A DNA stretch of 46,689 nt from Arthrobacter celericrescens (GCF_003614925.1 NZ_QYLP01000010.1:1-46689), one strand, 5' to 3'; shown: positions 16,883-26,245, counted from the first letter of the stretch. Program-made: numbers and translations. Notes: generated by a model not told the origin, from the letters alone.

Positions 16883-17785
16883 TCAGCCCGGGGTAAGGAT
16901 GAAGTCCCAGGGGTCGCTGTTGGTGCTCGCCACGCGGATCTCGACGTCGTACCCCTGGTCGGCGAGCACGTTGCCGAGGGCTTCGGCGGCGGCCGGGAGC
17001 CACAGCCATTCGCTGGCGAAATGCGAAACGTCGATCAGGTACGGGCGGCCGTTGACGGCTGATTCCCGCGCTTCCGACGCCGGGTGGTGGCGGAGGTCGG
17101 CCGTCACGTAGACATCCGCCTGGCTGGCGCGGACGGCGTCGAACAGGCTGTCACCGGCACCGCCGCAGACGGCGACCCGGCGGATGAGTGCGTCCCGCTC
17201 TCCGGACACCCTGACGCCGCCGGCAACGGCCGGAAGGACTTCGAAGACGCGGGCGGCGAAGTCGCCGAGCGTCATCAACTCGGGAAGTTCCCCCACGCGG
17301 CCGATCCCTTCCTCGGGCAGGCCCTGCGCCGCCGGGGTCAGCGGAACCACGTTGTCCAATCCGAAGGCGTCGGCGAGCACGTCGGAAACACCCCCGACGG
17401 CGGAATCACCGTTCGTGTGCACCGTCAGCAACGCGGTGCCGGACTCGATCAGCCGGTGGACGGCCAGGCCCTTGGCAGTGGTGGCGGCAACGGAGTTGAC
17501 CCCCTTGAGCAGGAGCGGATGGTGCGTGACCAGCAGCTGCGCACCCCAGTCGATGGCTTCCTCGATGGTTTCCAGAGTGGGGTCCACGGCCAGCATCACC
17601 TTGCCCACCGGGGCCTCGGGGCGCCCGGCCACCAGACCCACTTCGTCCCAGTTCTCGGCCAGGGATTCGGGCCAGAGCTCCTCGACAGCCAGCAGCAGTT
17701 CGCCCAGGGTCGGGGTTCCCGGGCCGCCGTCGGATTCCTTGTCGGCCACAACCTCTTCTGCCACAGCGGTGTTCACAGCTTCCAT
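16883..17785 (-). CDS. Nif3-like dinuclear metal-centre protein (GTP cyclohydrolase 1 type 2 family)
   Basis: This 300-residue protein carries the Nif3/DUF34 metal-ligand motifs. These include WDEVGLVAGRPEAPVGKVMLAVD near the N-terminus, LLVTHHPLLLKGVNSV with the His-His pair, and VTADLRHHPASEA plus IDVSHFASEW near the C-terminus. Family members form hexameric toroids with two metals per subunit. The reaction is uncertain despite the GTP cyclohydrolase label. The start is ATG at 17785; a TTG two codons upstream is also possible. It is probably co-transcribed with the coiled-coil gene 124 bases downstream. Confidence 0.92.
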   Translation of the reverse strand: MEAVNTAVAEEVVADKESDGGPGTPTLGELLLAVEELWPESLAENWDEVGLVAGRPEAPVGKVMLAVDPTLETIEEAIDWGAQLLVTHHPLLLKGVNSVAATTAKGLAVHRLIESGTALLTVHTNGDSAVGGVSDVLADAFGLDNVVPLTPAAQGLPEEGIGRVGELPELMTLGDFAARVFEVLPAVAGGVRVSGERDALIRRVAVCGGAGDSLFDAVRASQADVYVTADLRHHPASEARESAVNGRPYLIDVSHFASEWLWLPAAAEALGNVLADQGYDVEIRVASTNSDPWDFILTPG

Positions 17786-17872
17786 GGGCAATATTCTTGC
17801 GCATCCAGCGCCGTCACACTTCCGTAAGGCTCCTGCGGGAATCTTCCGCGGCCTCCGGCCATTGAACAGGGC

Positions 17873-18397
17873 ATGAAAACTTTCGTACTTGGCGGCGGCT
17901 GCTTCTGGTGCCTGGATGCCGTCTACCAGAAGACCCAGGGCGTCTCATCGGTGGTTTCGGGCTATGCGGGCGGACATGTCCGGAACCCCGGCTACTACGA
18001 GGTCTGTTCCGGAATCACGGGCCACGCCGAAGTCGTGGCGGTGACCTTCGACGAAAACGTGATTCCGGAGGAAATCATCCTGGACATGTTCTTTGCGCTC
18101 CATGACCCGACCACCCTGAACCGCCAGGGCTATGACGTCGGCACCCAGTACCGTTCGGTGATGTTCTACGAGACGCAGGAGGAGAAGGACCTGTTCGAAA
18201 AGGCGATCGCGCGCAACCAGCCCCTGTGGTCCAAGGAAATCGTCACGGAGGTCAGCAGGCTTCCCGAGTTCCATGAAGCCGAGGCGATCCACCAGAACTA
18301 CTACGCCAAGTTCCCCGAACAGGGCTACTGCCAGGTGATCATCAATCCGAAGCTCGCCAAGGCCCGGAAATATTACTCTTCGTGGCTCCGTGCGTAG
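17873..18397 (+). CDS. msrA: Peptide-methionine (S)-S-oxide reductase
   Basis: This 174-residue enzyme reduces the S epimer of methionine sulfoxide in proteins. The catalytic GCFWC motif is at residues 9-13 (Cys10 nucleophile), followed by GYAGG and the HAEVVAVTFDE and FFALHDPTTLNRQGYDVGTQYRS blocks that shape the substrate pocket. It ends with NYYAKFPEQGYCQVII, where the Cys can be the resolving residue. The start ATG is followed directly by KTFVLGGGCFWC. It is a single gene, divergent from the Nif3-like gene. Confidence 0.96.
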   Translation: MKTFVLGGGCFWCLDAVYQKTQGVSSVVSGYAGGHVRNPGYYEVCSGITGHAEVVAVTFDENVIPEEIILDMFFALHDPTTLNRQGYDVGTQYRSVMFYETQEEKDLFEKAIARNQPLWSKEIVTEVSRLPEFHEAEAIHQNYYAKFPEQGYCQVIINPKLAKARKYYSSWLRA

Positions 18398-18463
18398 CAG
18401 GCCCTCGTAACGCTGGTTAGGCTGGCCACAGCATTTCCCTCTTCAGAGAACAGGCATGAATAC

Positions 18464-19399
18464 ATGGCACGGATCTACGACGACGTCACCCAGCTGATCG
18501 GCGGAACCCCCCTGGTCCGCCTCAACCGGCTCAGCAAGGACCTCGAGGCCACGGTGGCGGTGAAGCTGGAGTTCTACAACCCCGCCAACAGCGTCAAGGA
18601 CCGCATCGGTGTCGCCATCATCGACGCCGCGGAGAAGTCCGGTGCACTGAAGCCCGGCGGCACGATCGTCGAGGGCACCTCCGGCAACACCGGCATCGCC
18701 CTGGCCCTCGTCGGTGCGGCCCGCGGCTACAAGGTCATCCTGACCATGCCCGAGACCATGTCCACCGAGCGCCGCGTCATGCTGCGTGCCTACGGCGCCG
18801 AAATCGTGCTGACCCCGGGTTCCGAGGGCATGCGCGGCGCCGTGGAGAAGGCCCAGGAAATCGTGGCCAACACCGAGAACTCCATCTGGGCCCAGCAGTT
18901 CGCCAACGAAGCCAACCCCGAGATCCACCGCAACACCACGGCCGAGGAGATCTGGGCCGACACCGACGGCAAGATCGACATCTTCGTGGGCGGCGTGGGC
19001 ACCGGCGGCACCATCACCGGCGTCGGCCAGGTCCTGAAGGAACGCAAGCCGGAAGTCCAGATCGTGGCCGTCGAACCCAAGGACTCCCCCATCCTCAACG
19101 GCGGCACCCCCGGTCCGCACAAGATCCAGGGCCTGGGCGCCAACTTCGTCCCGGAGGTGCTGGACACCAACGTGTACGACGAGGTCCTTGACGCCTCCCT
19201 CGAGGACGCCGTCGCGACGGCCCGCTCGCTCGGCACCCAGGAAGGCATCCTCGGCGGTATCTCCGCCGGCGCGGCTGTCTGGGGCGCCCTGGAGCTGGCC
19301 AAGCGCCCGGAGAACAAGGGCAAGCTGATCGTCGCGATTGTTCCCGACTTCGGCGAGCGTTACATCTCCACTGTCCTCTTTGACGACATCCGCGGCTGA
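18464..19399 (+). CDS. cysK: Cysteine synthase A (O-acetylserine sulfhydrylase)
   Basis: This 311-residue PLP enzyme makes cysteine from O-acetylserine and sulfide. The PLP lysine is Lys45 in [15 protein letters not shown] (71-77) binds the substrate carboxylate, [14 protein letters not shown] is the phosphate-binding loop, and [13 protein letters not shown] follows near the C-terminus. Length matches CysK. The gene sits 29 bases before cysE on the same strand, so enzyme and acetylserine supplier are co-expressed and may form the cysteine synthase complex. Confidence 0.97.
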   Translation: MARIYDDVTQLIGGTPLVRLNRLSKDLEATVAVKLEFYNPANSVKDRIGVAIIDAAEKSGALKPGGTIVEGTSGNTGIALALVGAARGYKVILTMPETMSTERRVMLRAYGAEIVLTPGSEGMRGAVEKAQEIVANTENSIWAQQFANEANPEIHRNTTAEEIWADTDGKIDIFVGGVGTGGTITGVGQVLKERKPEVQIVAVEPKDSPILNGGTPGPHKIQGLGANFVPEVLDTNVYDEVLDASLEDAVATARSLGTQEGILGGISAGAAVWGALELAKRPENKGKLIVAIVPDFGERYISTVLFDDIRG

Positions 19400-19428
19400 T
19401 CCACCACCCTTCCTGTAGAAAGGTCTTT

Positions 19429-20013
19429 GTGAGCTTTTTCGCAAGACTCAAGGAAGACCTCGAGGCCGCCCGGTCCCACGACCCGGCGGCCCGAGGCTCT
19501 TTCGAGAACTTTTTTGCATACTCCGGGCTGCATGCCATCTGGGCGCACCGGCTGACGCACAAGCTGTGGCAGAACCCGGCCACCCGTTTCCCGGCCCGGC
19601 TGATTTCGCAGCTGGCACGTTTCCTGACCGGCATCGAGATCCATCCCGGTGCCACCATCGGGCGCAGGTTCTTCATAGACCACGGCATGGGCGTAGTGAT
19701 CGGCGAGACCGCGGAGATCGGCGAAGACGTCATGATCTACCACGGCGTGACGCTCGGCGGACGCTCCCTCGCGAAGGTCAAGCGGCACCCCACCATCGGT
19801 GACCGGGTGACCATCGGCGCGGGCGCGAAGGTCCTGGGCCCCATCACGATCGGCGCGGACAGCGCTGTGGGCGCGAACGCCGTCGTCGTGAAGGACGCGC
19901 CGCCGGAGTCGATCATCACGGGCATCCCGGCCACTTGGCGGCACCGCGATGCCAAGTCCGAAACCAAGCCCGCGGTGGATCCGGCCGAGTACTACATCGA
20001 GTATCGGATCTAA
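19429..20013 (+). CDS. cysE: Serine O-acetyltransferase
   Basis: This 194-residue enzyme acetylates serine, the committed step to cysteine. A helical N-terminal domain ([20 protein letters not shown]) is followed by left-handed beta-helix hexapeptide repeats ([40 protein letters not shown] and later turns). It carries the catalytic His/Asp type motif of the family. It is a short form compared with the E. coli enzyme (about 273 residues), as is common in Gram-positives. The acidic, Tyr-rich tail ends in an Ile (EYYIEYRI), consistent with the C-terminal Ile that docks into CysK. The start is GTG with AAAGG upstream. Its stop overlaps the convergent SDR stop by 4 bases. Confidence 0.95.
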   Translation: MSFFARLKEDLEAARSHDPAARGSFENFFAYSGLHAIWAHRLTHKLWQNPATRFPARLISQLARFLTGIEIHPGATIGRRFFIDHGMGVVIGETAEIGEDVMIYHGVTLGGRSLAKVKRHPTIGDRVTIGAGAKVLGPITIGADSAVGANAVVVKDAPPESIITGIPATWRHRDAKSETKPAVDPAEYYIEYRI

Positions 20014-20843
20014 GCCGGAAACCTGCCGTAGATGCCCCTCAGCAGGGCATCGAAGGCGCGGTCCGGCAGGATCCGCCTGAGCGCCAGAATCGAACCCGCT
20101 CCCCGGCCCGCCGGGTAGCGGGTTTTCGGTTTTCCGGACCGTGCCGCGCGGAGGATCGCGCGGGCAGCCGCCCGCGGCGGGGAGGCCAATGCGGTACCTT
20201 CCGTGCTCGCCAACGCGGCAGCCATCATGCGGGCCTGGCCGGCATAGGGCCCCTGCCCGGAAGCGGCCAGGAGGTACTCCCCTGCGATCCGGCCCCATTC
20301 CGACACCGTGCCGGAGGGTTGGATGATCGACACCGAGATGCCGTGCGGCGCGAGTTCGAGGCGCAGCGAATCGCTCAGCCCCTCGACGGCGAACTTCGTG
20401 GCGTGGTACCAGGAACCGAGTGGTTCATAGATCCGGCCGCCGATGGAGGAGACGTTGATGATCCTGCCGGCCCCGGCCTTACGCATGCCCGGGACCACTA
20501 GTTGCGTCATCCGGGCCATGCCGAAGACGTTGACCTCGAACTGGCGCCGGCCTTCCTCCAGCGGGACTTCCTCGAGCGAGTCGTAGGAACCGTAGCCGGC
20601 GTTGTTGACCAGGACGTCCACCCGGCCGTGCGCCGCCTCCACTTCCGAGACCGCTGCTGTCATGGAGGCGTCATCCGTGACGTCGAGGGCGAGGACCCGG
20701 ATGCCATGGGCCTTGAGCGGTTCCATCTTGTCCGTCCGGCGGGCGCCTGCGTAGACCGTGAAACCGCTCCGGGCCAGGAGGATGGCGGCCTCGTGACCGA
20801 TTCCCGTGGATGCACCGGTCACGAACACGGTTCCTGGCGTCAT
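20010..20843 (-). CDS. Short-chain dehydrogenase/reductase
   Basis: This 277-residue classical SDR has cofactor motif [12 protein letters not shown] near residue 10, NNAGYGS, and the catalytic Ser and Tyr-x-x-x-Lys in [24 protein letters not shown] after the Rossmann half is consistent with NADP(H) or NAD(H) use; the substrate is not readable. The C-terminal 60 residues, rich in Arg and Pro, include [20 protein letters not shown], common to an oxidoreductase subgroup of actinobacteria. The start at [12 protein letters not shown] is preferred; upstream extension lies in the terminator region after gnd. Confidence 0.9.
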   Translation of the reverse strand: MTPGTVFVTGASTGIGHEAAILLARSGFTVYAGARRTDKMEPLKAHGIRVLALDVTDDASMTAAVSEVEAAHGRVDVLVNNAGYGSYDSLEEVPLEEGRRQFEVNVFGMARMTQLVVPGMRKAGAGRIINVSSIGGRIYEPLGSWYHATKFAVEGLSDSLRLELAPHGISVSIIQPSGTVSEWGRIAGEYLLAASGQGPYAGQARMMAAALASTEGTALASPPRAAARAILRAARSGKPKTRYPAGRGAGSILALRRILPDRAFDALLRGIYGRFPA

Positions 20844-20899
20844 GGAAGCTCCCCTGATCGGGCCGCGGCGGGCCCCCGGCGGCAGCGTGGCGGCACGGC

Positions 20900-20940
20900 A
20901 AAGGCCGGCCTTCCCCAGTATCGGGGAACGGCCGGCCTTT
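20900..20940 (-). terminator. Hairpin downstream of gnd
   Basis: Arms AAAGGCCGGC and GCCGGCCTTT plus inner TTCCCC/GGGGAA pairs form a strong stem 14 bases past the gnd stop on the minus strand. Only a short T run (CTTT) follows. It separates gnd from the downstream SDR gene. Confidence 0.7.
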
Positions 20941-20953
20941 GTCAGGGAAGCTG

Positions 20954-22390
20954 CTAGTGGGTGTCCACGGCTTCGACCTCGGACTTGTCCTCGCCCCACA
21001 GGGTGTGGAAGGTGCCCTCGGCGTCGACGCGGCCGTAGGTGTGCGCACCGAAGAGGTCACGCTGGCCCTGGATCAGGGCGGCTGCGACGCGCTTGCGGCG
21101 CAGGCCGTCGTAGTAGGCCAGGGAAGACGAGAAGACCGGAACCGGGATGCCCAGCTGCACGGCCGTGGCGACCACGCGGCGCCAGGCCGGAAGGGCCTCG
21201 GCGATGGCCTTGGTGAAGGCCGGGGCGAACAGCAGGTTGGCGGGCTTCTCGTCGGCGGCGTAGGCCTTGGTGATGTCCTTGAGCAGTTCGGCGCGGATGA
21301 TGCAGCCGGCACGCCACAGGGAGGCGATCTCGTCGAGCTTCAGGTCCCAGCCGTATTCCTTCGCGGACGAGGTGAGCATGTCCATGCCCTGCGCGTAGGA
21401 AACCAGCTTGGAGGCGTACAGTGCCTGGCGGACGTCCTCGACGAAGGTCGCGGGGATTTCGACGGCGGCTTCCTCGCCGGCGAGCAGTTCCTGGCCCAGC
21501 TTGCGCTGTTCGCTCTGGGAAGAGAGCGCACGGGCGAAGACGGATTCGGCGATGCCGGAGACCGGGGAACCCAGTTCGAGGGCGGAAATAACCGTCCAGC
21601 GGCCGGTGCCCTTCTGGCCTGCGGCGTCCACGACGACGTCGACGAACGGCTTGCCGGTCTTGGCGTCGACGTGGCCGAGGACCTCGGCGGAGATTTCGAT
21701 CAGGAAGGAGGACAGCTCACCGGTGTTCCATTCAGCGAAGATCTTGGACTGTTCGGCCGGCTCGATGCCTGCACCGGAGCGCAGGAGGTCGAAGGCTTCG
21801 CCGATGACCTGCATGTCGGCGTACTCGATGCCGTTGTGGACCATCTTGACGAAGTGGCCTGCGCCGTCGGTGCCGACCCAGGCGCAGCAGGGCTCGCCGT
21901 CGACCTTGGCGGAGATCTTTTCCAGCAGCGGGCCGAGGGCCTTGTAGGACTCCTTGGAACCGCCGGGCATGATGGACGGGCCGTTGAGGGCGCCTTCCTC
22001 ACCGCCGGACACGCCGACGCCCACGAAGTGCAGGCCCTTTTCGGACAGGGCAGCCTCGCGGCGGCGCGTGTCCTCGTAGTGGGAGTTGCCGGCGTCGATG
22101 ACGATGTCGTCCTCTTCAAGCAGCGGCACGAGCTGGTCGATGACGGCGTCCACCGGCTTGCCGGCCTTCACCATGATGAGGACGCGGCGCGGCTTCTCGA
22201 GGGAGTCGACGAGTTCCTGCAGGGTCTCGGTGCGGACGAAGTCGCCTTCGGAGCCGTGCTTTGCAAGGAGTGCGTCGGTCTTTTCGACGGAGCGGTTGTG
22301 GAGGGCAACGGTGAAGCCGTTGCGGGCCAGATTGCGGGCCAGATTGGCGCCCATCACCGCAAGGCCGGTGACACCGATGTGTGCTGACAT
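20954..22390 (-). CDS. gnd: 6-phosphogluconate dehydrogenase (decarboxylating)
   Basis: This 478-residue enzyme oxidises 6-phosphogluconate to ribulose 5-phosphate and CO2, making NADPH. The N-terminal Rossmann motif is IGVTGLAVMGANLARNLARN, followed by HNRSVEKTD, whose Arg favours NADP. The catalytic region includes GVSGGEEGALNGPSIMPGG, GHFVKMVHNGIEYADMQ and KGTGRWT. The length is that of the long GndA form. The start was placed at MSAHIGVTG. It is divergent from a FadR/GntR-type regulator gene, which probably controls it. Confidence 0.96.
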   Translation of the reverse strand: MSAHIGVTGLAVMGANLARNLARNGFTVALHNRSVEKTDALLAKHGSEGDFVRTETLQELVDSLEKPRRVLIMVKAGKPVDAVIDQLVPLLEEDDIVIDAGNSHYEDTRRREAALSEKGLHFVGVGVSGGEEGALNGPSIMPGGSKESYKALGPLLEKISAKVDGEPCCAWVGTDGAGHFVKMVHNGIEYADMQVIGEAFDLLRSGAGIEPAEQSKIFAEWNTGELSSFLIEISAEVLGHVDAKTGKPFVDVVVDAAGQKGTGRWTVISALELGSPVSGIAESVFARALSSQSEQRKLGQELLAGEEAAVEIPATFVEDVRQALYASKLVSYAQGMDMLTSSAKEYGWDLKLDEIASLWRAGCIIRAELLKDITKAYAADEKPANLLFAPAFTKAIAEALPAWRRVVATAVQLGIPVPVFSSSLAYYDGLRRKRVAAALIQGQRDLFGAHTYGRVDAEGTFHTLWGEDKSEVEAVDTH

Positions 22391-22463
22391 CAAAACTCCA
22401 ATTCGTCGTGAGTCCTGCCCGGGACGCAGGAAACGTTTTCTAGCGCAGTCGCTGAAATAAACC

Positions 22464-22471
22464 ATACGTAT
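22464..22471. promoter_or_regulatory. Possible operator palindrome in the gnd / GntR intergenic region
   Basis: ATACGTAT is a perfect 8-bp palindrome in the 217-base divergent promoter region, 73 bases upstream of gnd. A GTATGGTG half-like motif lies near 22533. FadR-family regulators bind short palindromes of this kind. This is inference from position only. Confidence 0.3.
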
Positions 22472-22607
22472 TTGACGGCCATCGCGAAAGTTTTTGCAGA
22501 GGATCCGGAAACGTCCGCGTCACAAAAGAGTGTATGGTGCAGGCGCCCGGGCCGCCTCCCGAGGAAGTAACAAAGGCGCCCCTGCGGCCGCCACTATGCT
22601 TACCTCT

Positions 22608-23336
22608 ATGTCAACGAGTCTCCACCACCGCGCCGTTGAGCATCTGGGCGCCAGGATTGTCGGTGGGGTCCTTCCCACCGGCCACGTCATGCTGGCCGAA
22701 CAGCTTGAAGAGGAACTCAAGGTCTCCCGTTCGGTGGTCCGGGAAGCGGTCCGCGTGCTCCAGTCGCTCGGGCTGGTGGAAACGATCAAGCGCGTGGGCA
22801 TCCGTGTCCTTCCCGCACACCGTTGGAACCCTTTCGATCCCCTCGTCATCCGCTGGCGCCTCGCCGGCGAAGGCCGCGGGGCGCAGCTGCGCTCGCTCGC
22901 CGAGCTGCGTTCCGCCGTCGAACCTGCCGCCGCAGAGCTCGCCGCCCAGAACGCGCCGGAGAAGCTCCGCAGCGAACTGGTGGACATCTCACTGGCCATG
23001 CGCGACGCCGGACACGCCGGGGACATGCCCACCTTCCTGGAGCTGGACATCCGTTTCCACGCCCTGGTCCTCTCCGGCTCGGGCAACGAAATGTTCGCGA
23101 ACCTGATCGGCCAGGTCACCGAAACCCTCACCGGACGCACCGTCCACGGCCTAATGCCCACCCACCCGGAGGAGGTCGCCCTGCAGTGGCACATGGATGT
23201 CGCGCAGGCCATCGCGGACGGGGACGGCGAAAAGGCCCGCGAGGCGGCCTCGAGCATTATGCGCGAGACCATCGCGGACCTTTCGCCCAGCTGGGAAGAC
23301 CAGCCGCGGGTGTTCGTCCCGGTGGAGCGGCGGTAG
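22608..23336 (+). CDS. FadR/GntR family transcriptional regulator
   Basis: This 242-residue protein has an N-terminal winged HTH (AEQLEEELKVSRSVVREAVRVLQSLGLVE) and a C-terminal all-helical FCD ligand domain. The latter contains ELRSAVEPAAAELAAQ, DIRFHALVLSGSGNEMFANL and HMDVAQAIADGDGEKAREAA, whose Asp and His residues fit a metal-bound carboxylate pocket. Such regulators respond to sugar acids such as gluconate. With gnd divergent and idn-like genes next door, a gluconate-type effector is likely but inferred. The start ATG at 22608 has no clear ribosome-binding site; another ATG lies four codons upstream. Confidence 0.9.
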   Translation: MSTSLHHRAVEHLGARIVGGVLPTGHVMLAEQLEEELKVSRSVVREAVRVLQSLGLVETIKRVGIRVLPAHRWNPFDPLVIRWRLAGEGRGAQLRSLAELRSAVEPAAAELAAQNAPEKLRSELVDISLAMRDAGHAGDMPTFLELDIRFHALVLSGSGNEMFANLIGQVTETLTGRTVHGLMPTHPEEVALQWHMDVAQAIADGDGEKAREAASSIMRETIADLSPSWEDQPRVFVPVERR

Positions 23337-23357
23337 CCCTCTCCCGGGAGGCTCCCC

Positions 23358-24431
23358 TTACGAAGCGGGGGCGAAGTCCAGCAGGACCTTCCCGGACTGT
23401 GCCGAGTTCTTCGCGACCTCGAAGGCTTCCAGGCCGCGGTCCAGGGTGTATTCGTGCGTCACCACCGGGTCCACCTGCAGCGAGCCGTCGGCCAGCGCCG
23501 CGATGACTTCGTCGATTTCGTCGTTGAAGCGGAAGGAGCCCAGGAGTTCCAGTTCGCGGGTGATGGCCAGGGAGATGAAGACTGGCTGGGGCCCGGTGGG
23601 CAGCAGGCCCACCATGACCACCTTGCCGCCGCGCACCGCGCCCTTGATCGCCGACGCCAGCCCGAAGTGGCTGCCCGAGGACTCGATCACGACGTCGGCC
23701 TCCACGGCGGCGATCGCCTCGTCGTCGTCTCCCTTGAGTACCTCGTCGGCGCCCACTGCTCGGGCGATTTCCAGCGGCTTGTCATGCATGTCGACGGCTA
23801 CGATCCTGGCGGCGCCGGCCCGCTTGAGCACGGCGACGGCCAAGGCACCGATCGGACCGCTGCCGATCACCATCGCCGTCTTGCCCGCGACATCCCCGGC
23901 CCGGGCGACGGCATGCCAGGCCACACTGGCCGGTTCCACCAGGGCAGCGGTACGCAGCGACAGGGTTTCCGGAAGTGCGCGCAGCATGCGCGAAGGAAGG
24001 GTGGCGTAACGGCTGAACGCGCCGTCGGTGTGCGGGAAGCGGGCCGCGCTGCCGAGGTAGGTGCAGCCCGGGGACAGGTTGGGCCGGTCCTCGGGATACT
24101 TCGCCTCGCCGGGGCCCGGCGTCGCGGGGTGCACGGCGACGGGCGTTCCGGCGGCGGGTCCGCTGCCGTCGGCGGCCTGCCGCACCACAGTTCCGACGAT
24201 TTCGTGGCCCAGGACCATGGGGGCCTTGAGGATGGATTCACCGGCCGCGCCATGCAGCCAGTAGTGCAGGTCGGAGCCGCAGATGCCGCCGTAGGCGATT
24301 TCGACGACGGTCTCGTCCGCCGCCGGCGCCTTCAGGGGAACGTCTTCAATGCGGAGATCCCCGGCAGCGTGGGCAACCACGGCGAGGCCGGACTCGGGCA
24401 ACTGGAAACCCGGAAGTTCGAAGCCGGACAT
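23358..24431 (-). CDS. Zinc-dependent alcohol dehydrogenase, L-idonate 5-dehydrogenase-like
   Basis: This 357-residue medium-chain dehydrogenase has the catalytic zinc motif GGICGSDLHYWLHG and the GHEIVGTV segment. The NAD-binding motif is IGSGPIGALAVAVLKRAGA. IdnD enzymes oxidise L-idonate to 5-keto-D-gluconate. The HYWLHGAAG stretch resembles IdnD, and the neighbouring gluconate 5-dehydrogenase-like gene supports this. I see only part of the usual four-Cys structural zinc lobe, in the region around NLSPGCTYLG. The ATG overlaps the stop of the upstream SDR gene (TGATG), so translation is coupled. Confidence 0.85.
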   Translation of the reverse strand: MSGFELPGFQLPESGLAVVAHAAGDLRIEDVPLKAPAADETVVEIAYGGICGSDLHYWLHGAAGESILKAPMVLGHEIVGTVVRQAADGSGPAAGTPVAVHPATPGPGEAKYPEDRPNLSPGCTYLGSAARFPHTDGAFSRYATLPSRMLRALPETLSLRTAALVEPASVAWHAVARAGDVAGKTAMVIGSGPIGALAVAVLKRAGAARIVAVDMHDKPLEIARAVGADEVLKGDDDEAIAAVEADVVIESSGSHFGLASAIKGAVRGGKVVMVGLLPTGPQPVFISLAITRELELLGSFRFNDEIDEVIAALADGSLQVDPVVTHEYTLDRGLEAFEVAKNSAQSGKVLLDFAPAS

Positions 24432-25201
24432 CAGACCACCACCGTCATTCCGCCGTCGACGAAGATCGTCTGGCCGTTGACGAAGTTGGACGCGTCGGAG
24501 GCCAGCCACACGGCCGGACCGGCGAGGTCGGCCACGGTCCCCCAGCGGTGCGCCGGGGTGCGGCCCAGGATCCAGGAGTTGAAGTCGGGATCGTCCACCA
24601 GGTTCTGGGTCATTTCCGTGTGGATGTAACCCGGGGCGATGCCGTTGATCTGCAGGCCCGAGGCCGCCCATTCGGCGGTCATGGCACGGGTCAGGTTCCG
24701 CAGGCCGCCCTTGGCCGCCACGTAGGGGGCGATCGTGGGACGGGCGAGATCGGTCTGCACCGAGCAGATGTTGATGATCTTGCCGCGGCCGCGGGGAACC
24801 ATGTGCCGGGCGGCTTCGCGGCCCACCAGGAACGCACTGGTCAGGTCGGTGGTGAGGACACGCTCCCAGTCCTTGACGTCGAGCTCAAGCATCGGGACGC
24901 GGTGCTGGATGCCGGCGTTGTTGACCAGGATGTCCAGCGGGCCCACGTTTTCCTCAACCCAGGCAACACCGCGCGCAGCTTCGACGTCGCTGGTGACGTC
25001 GAAGGCGCAGCTGTGGATGCGTCCGGGGGCGAAGTCCGCGGCGAGGGCGGCCTCAGCGGCCTTGAGGCGGTCCGGGTTGATGCCGTTGAGCACCACCGTG
25101 GCGCCGGCGTCCGCCAGGCCGCGGGCCAGGGCGTTGCCGATTCCGCGGCTGGAGCCCGTCACCAGGGCTACGCGCCCGGTGAGGTCGAAGAGTCCACTCA
25201 T
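24431..25201 (-). CDS. SDR oxidoreductase, gluconate 5-dehydrogenase-like
   Basis: This 256-residue classical SDR has TGSSRGIGNALARGLADAGA for cofactor binding, NNAGIQHRVPMLEL, and the catalytic Ser-Tyr-Lys set in ICSVQTDLARPTIAPYVAAK. It ends in FVNGQTIFVDGGMTVVV. NNAGIQHR and the conserved NIC-S segment are typical of IdnO/gluconate 5-dehydrogenases, which reduce 5-ketogluconate to gluconate. It is the middle gene of a three-gene operon: its ATG overlaps the upstream stop by 4 bases (ATGA) and its stop overlaps the downstream ATG. Confidence 0.88.
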   Translation of the reverse strand: MSGLFDLTGRVALVTGSSRGIGNALARGLADAGATVVLNGINPDRLKAAEAALAADFAPGRIHSCAFDVTSDVEAARGVAWVEENVGPLDILVNNAGIQHRVPMLELDVKDWERVLTTDLTSAFLVGREAARHMVPRGRGKIINICSVQTDLARPTIAPYVAAKGGLRNLTRAMTAEWAASGLQINGIAPGYIHTEMTQNLVDDPDFNSWILGRTPAHRWGTVADLAGPAVWLASDASNFVNGQTIFVDGGMTVVV

Positions 25202-26154
25202 TGCTGTCCTTCTTTTGTGGTGGTGGCTTGTGTGGTGATTGCTTGTGTGGTGAGGGTCGCGTGGGAGTCGCTGAGATTTGAGATGGCCTGGCGGACGACG
25301 GCAAGGTCCTGGTCGCCGAGGCCCTGGTCGATCAGTTCGCGGTAGAGCCCGATGCCGGCCGAGGCCATGGGAACGGCGGAACCGGAGGCAGCGGCGCTTT
25401 CGAGGACGAAGTTCAGGTCCTTGTGCATGAACTTGGCCGGACCGGTGGGTTCGTAATCCTTGGCGGCGAGGCGGGGTCCGACAATGTCCAGGACCCGGCT
25501 TCCGGCGAGGCCGCCGGAGAGCACCTCGAAGAGGGCTGCGGCGTCCATGCCGGAGCGTTCGGCGAGTTCGGCGGCTTCGGCGAGGGCCGCCGTCGTGGTT
25601 CCGACGATCAGCTGGTTGCACGCCTTGGCAAGCGAACCGGCGCCGAGCGTGCCCATGCGGCGGACCGTGGTGCCCATCGCGCTGAACAGGGGCAGCAGGC
25701 GTTCGAAGTCTTCTGCGGATGCGCCCACCATGATGGCGAGGGTGCTATTTTCGGCACCGGTGGTGCCGCCGCTGACCGGGGCATCGACCACCACGGCGTT
25801 GCCGGCACTCGCGTCGTGCACAAGCGCGCCGAAGCCGCGCACCGCCGTCGGGGAGACGCTGCTCATGACGACGACGGCGGTCCCTGCGGCGGGAGGTGCT
25901 GCGCGCCAGGATTCAAGCAAGGGAGCCGCGGCATCGATGATGTACCGCAGGTCCGGGAGCATGAAGACGATCACGGGCTGGTCGCGCAGGTCCACCACCG
26001 ACGCGGCGCCTTGCCCACCAAGGGCGACCAATCGGCTAACGGCGGCCTCCGAGCGGTTCCAGCCTGTCACCTCCCACCCGGCGGCGAGGAGGCTGGCGGC
26101 CATGGGGAAGCCCATCAGTCCCAGGCCGACGAAGCCTGCTTTTCCGGCGCTCAT
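25198..26154 (-). CDS. NAD(P)-dependent beta-hydroxyacid dehydrogenase
   Basis: This 318-residue protein belongs to the 3-hydroxyisobutyrate / 2-hydroxy-3-oxopropionate (tartronate semialdehyde) reductase family. It has GFVGLGLMGFPMAASL for the cofactor, DAPVSGGTTGAENSTLAIMVG for substrate binding, and the catalytic Lys in GSLAKACNQLIVG. KFMHKDLNF is the conserved C-terminal motif. L-threonate dehydrogenase-like activity is an alternative. It is the first gene of the operon. The last 17 or so residues are a Thr/Gln-rich tail encoded partly by a 15-bp tandem repeat (25226-25255). Confidence 0.87.
   Translation of the reverse strand: MSAGKAGFVGLGLMGFPMAASLLAAGWEVTGWNRSEAAVSRLVALGGQGAASVVDLRDQPVIVFMLPDLRYIIDAAAPLLESWRAAPPAAGTAVVVMSSVSPTAVRGFGALVHDASAGNAVVVDAPVSGGTTGAENSTLAIMVGASAEDFERLLPLFSAMGTTVRRMGTLGAGSLAKACNQLIVGTTTAALAEAAELAERSGMDAAALFEVLSGGLAGSRVLDIVGPRLAAKDYEPTGPAKFMHKDLNFVLESAAASGSAVPMASAGIGLYRELIDQGLGDQDLAVVRQAISNLSDSHATLTTQAITTQATTTKEGQQ
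25226..25255 (-). repeat. 15-bp tandem repeat in a coding tail
   Basis: Two adjacent copies of a 15-bp unit (plus strand GCTTGTGTGGTGATT and GCTTGTGTGGTGAGG) encode a repeated five-residue Thr-Thr-Gln-Ala unit near the C-terminus of the beta-hydroxyacid dehydrogenase. The repeat is in frame, so copy changes alter tail length without frameshift. Confidence 0.75.
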
Positions 26155-26208
26155 CCTGTGCGTACCTCACTTCGTTGTGTCGTCTCAGCTGCAATTCTCC
26201 GTAAAAAC

Positions 26209-26245
26209 TGTTCAATATCCTAGCCTCAATTCAGTATGATGAACA
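26209..26245. promoter_or_regulatory. IclR-type operator half-sites in divergent promoter
   Basis: TGTTCA (26209-26214) and TGAACA (26240-26245) form an inverted pair in the 81-base region between the divergent operon and the D-2-hydroxyacid dehydrogenase gene. The first overlaps a possible plus-strand -10 (TATCCT). The same half-sites occur upstream of the MHS transporter and of the IclR gene. Confidence 0.55.

Noticed and set aside
18398..18463. A riboswitch or T-box upstream of cysK
   Set aside because: The 66-base gap after msrA is too short and has no terminator/antiterminator or specifier structure.
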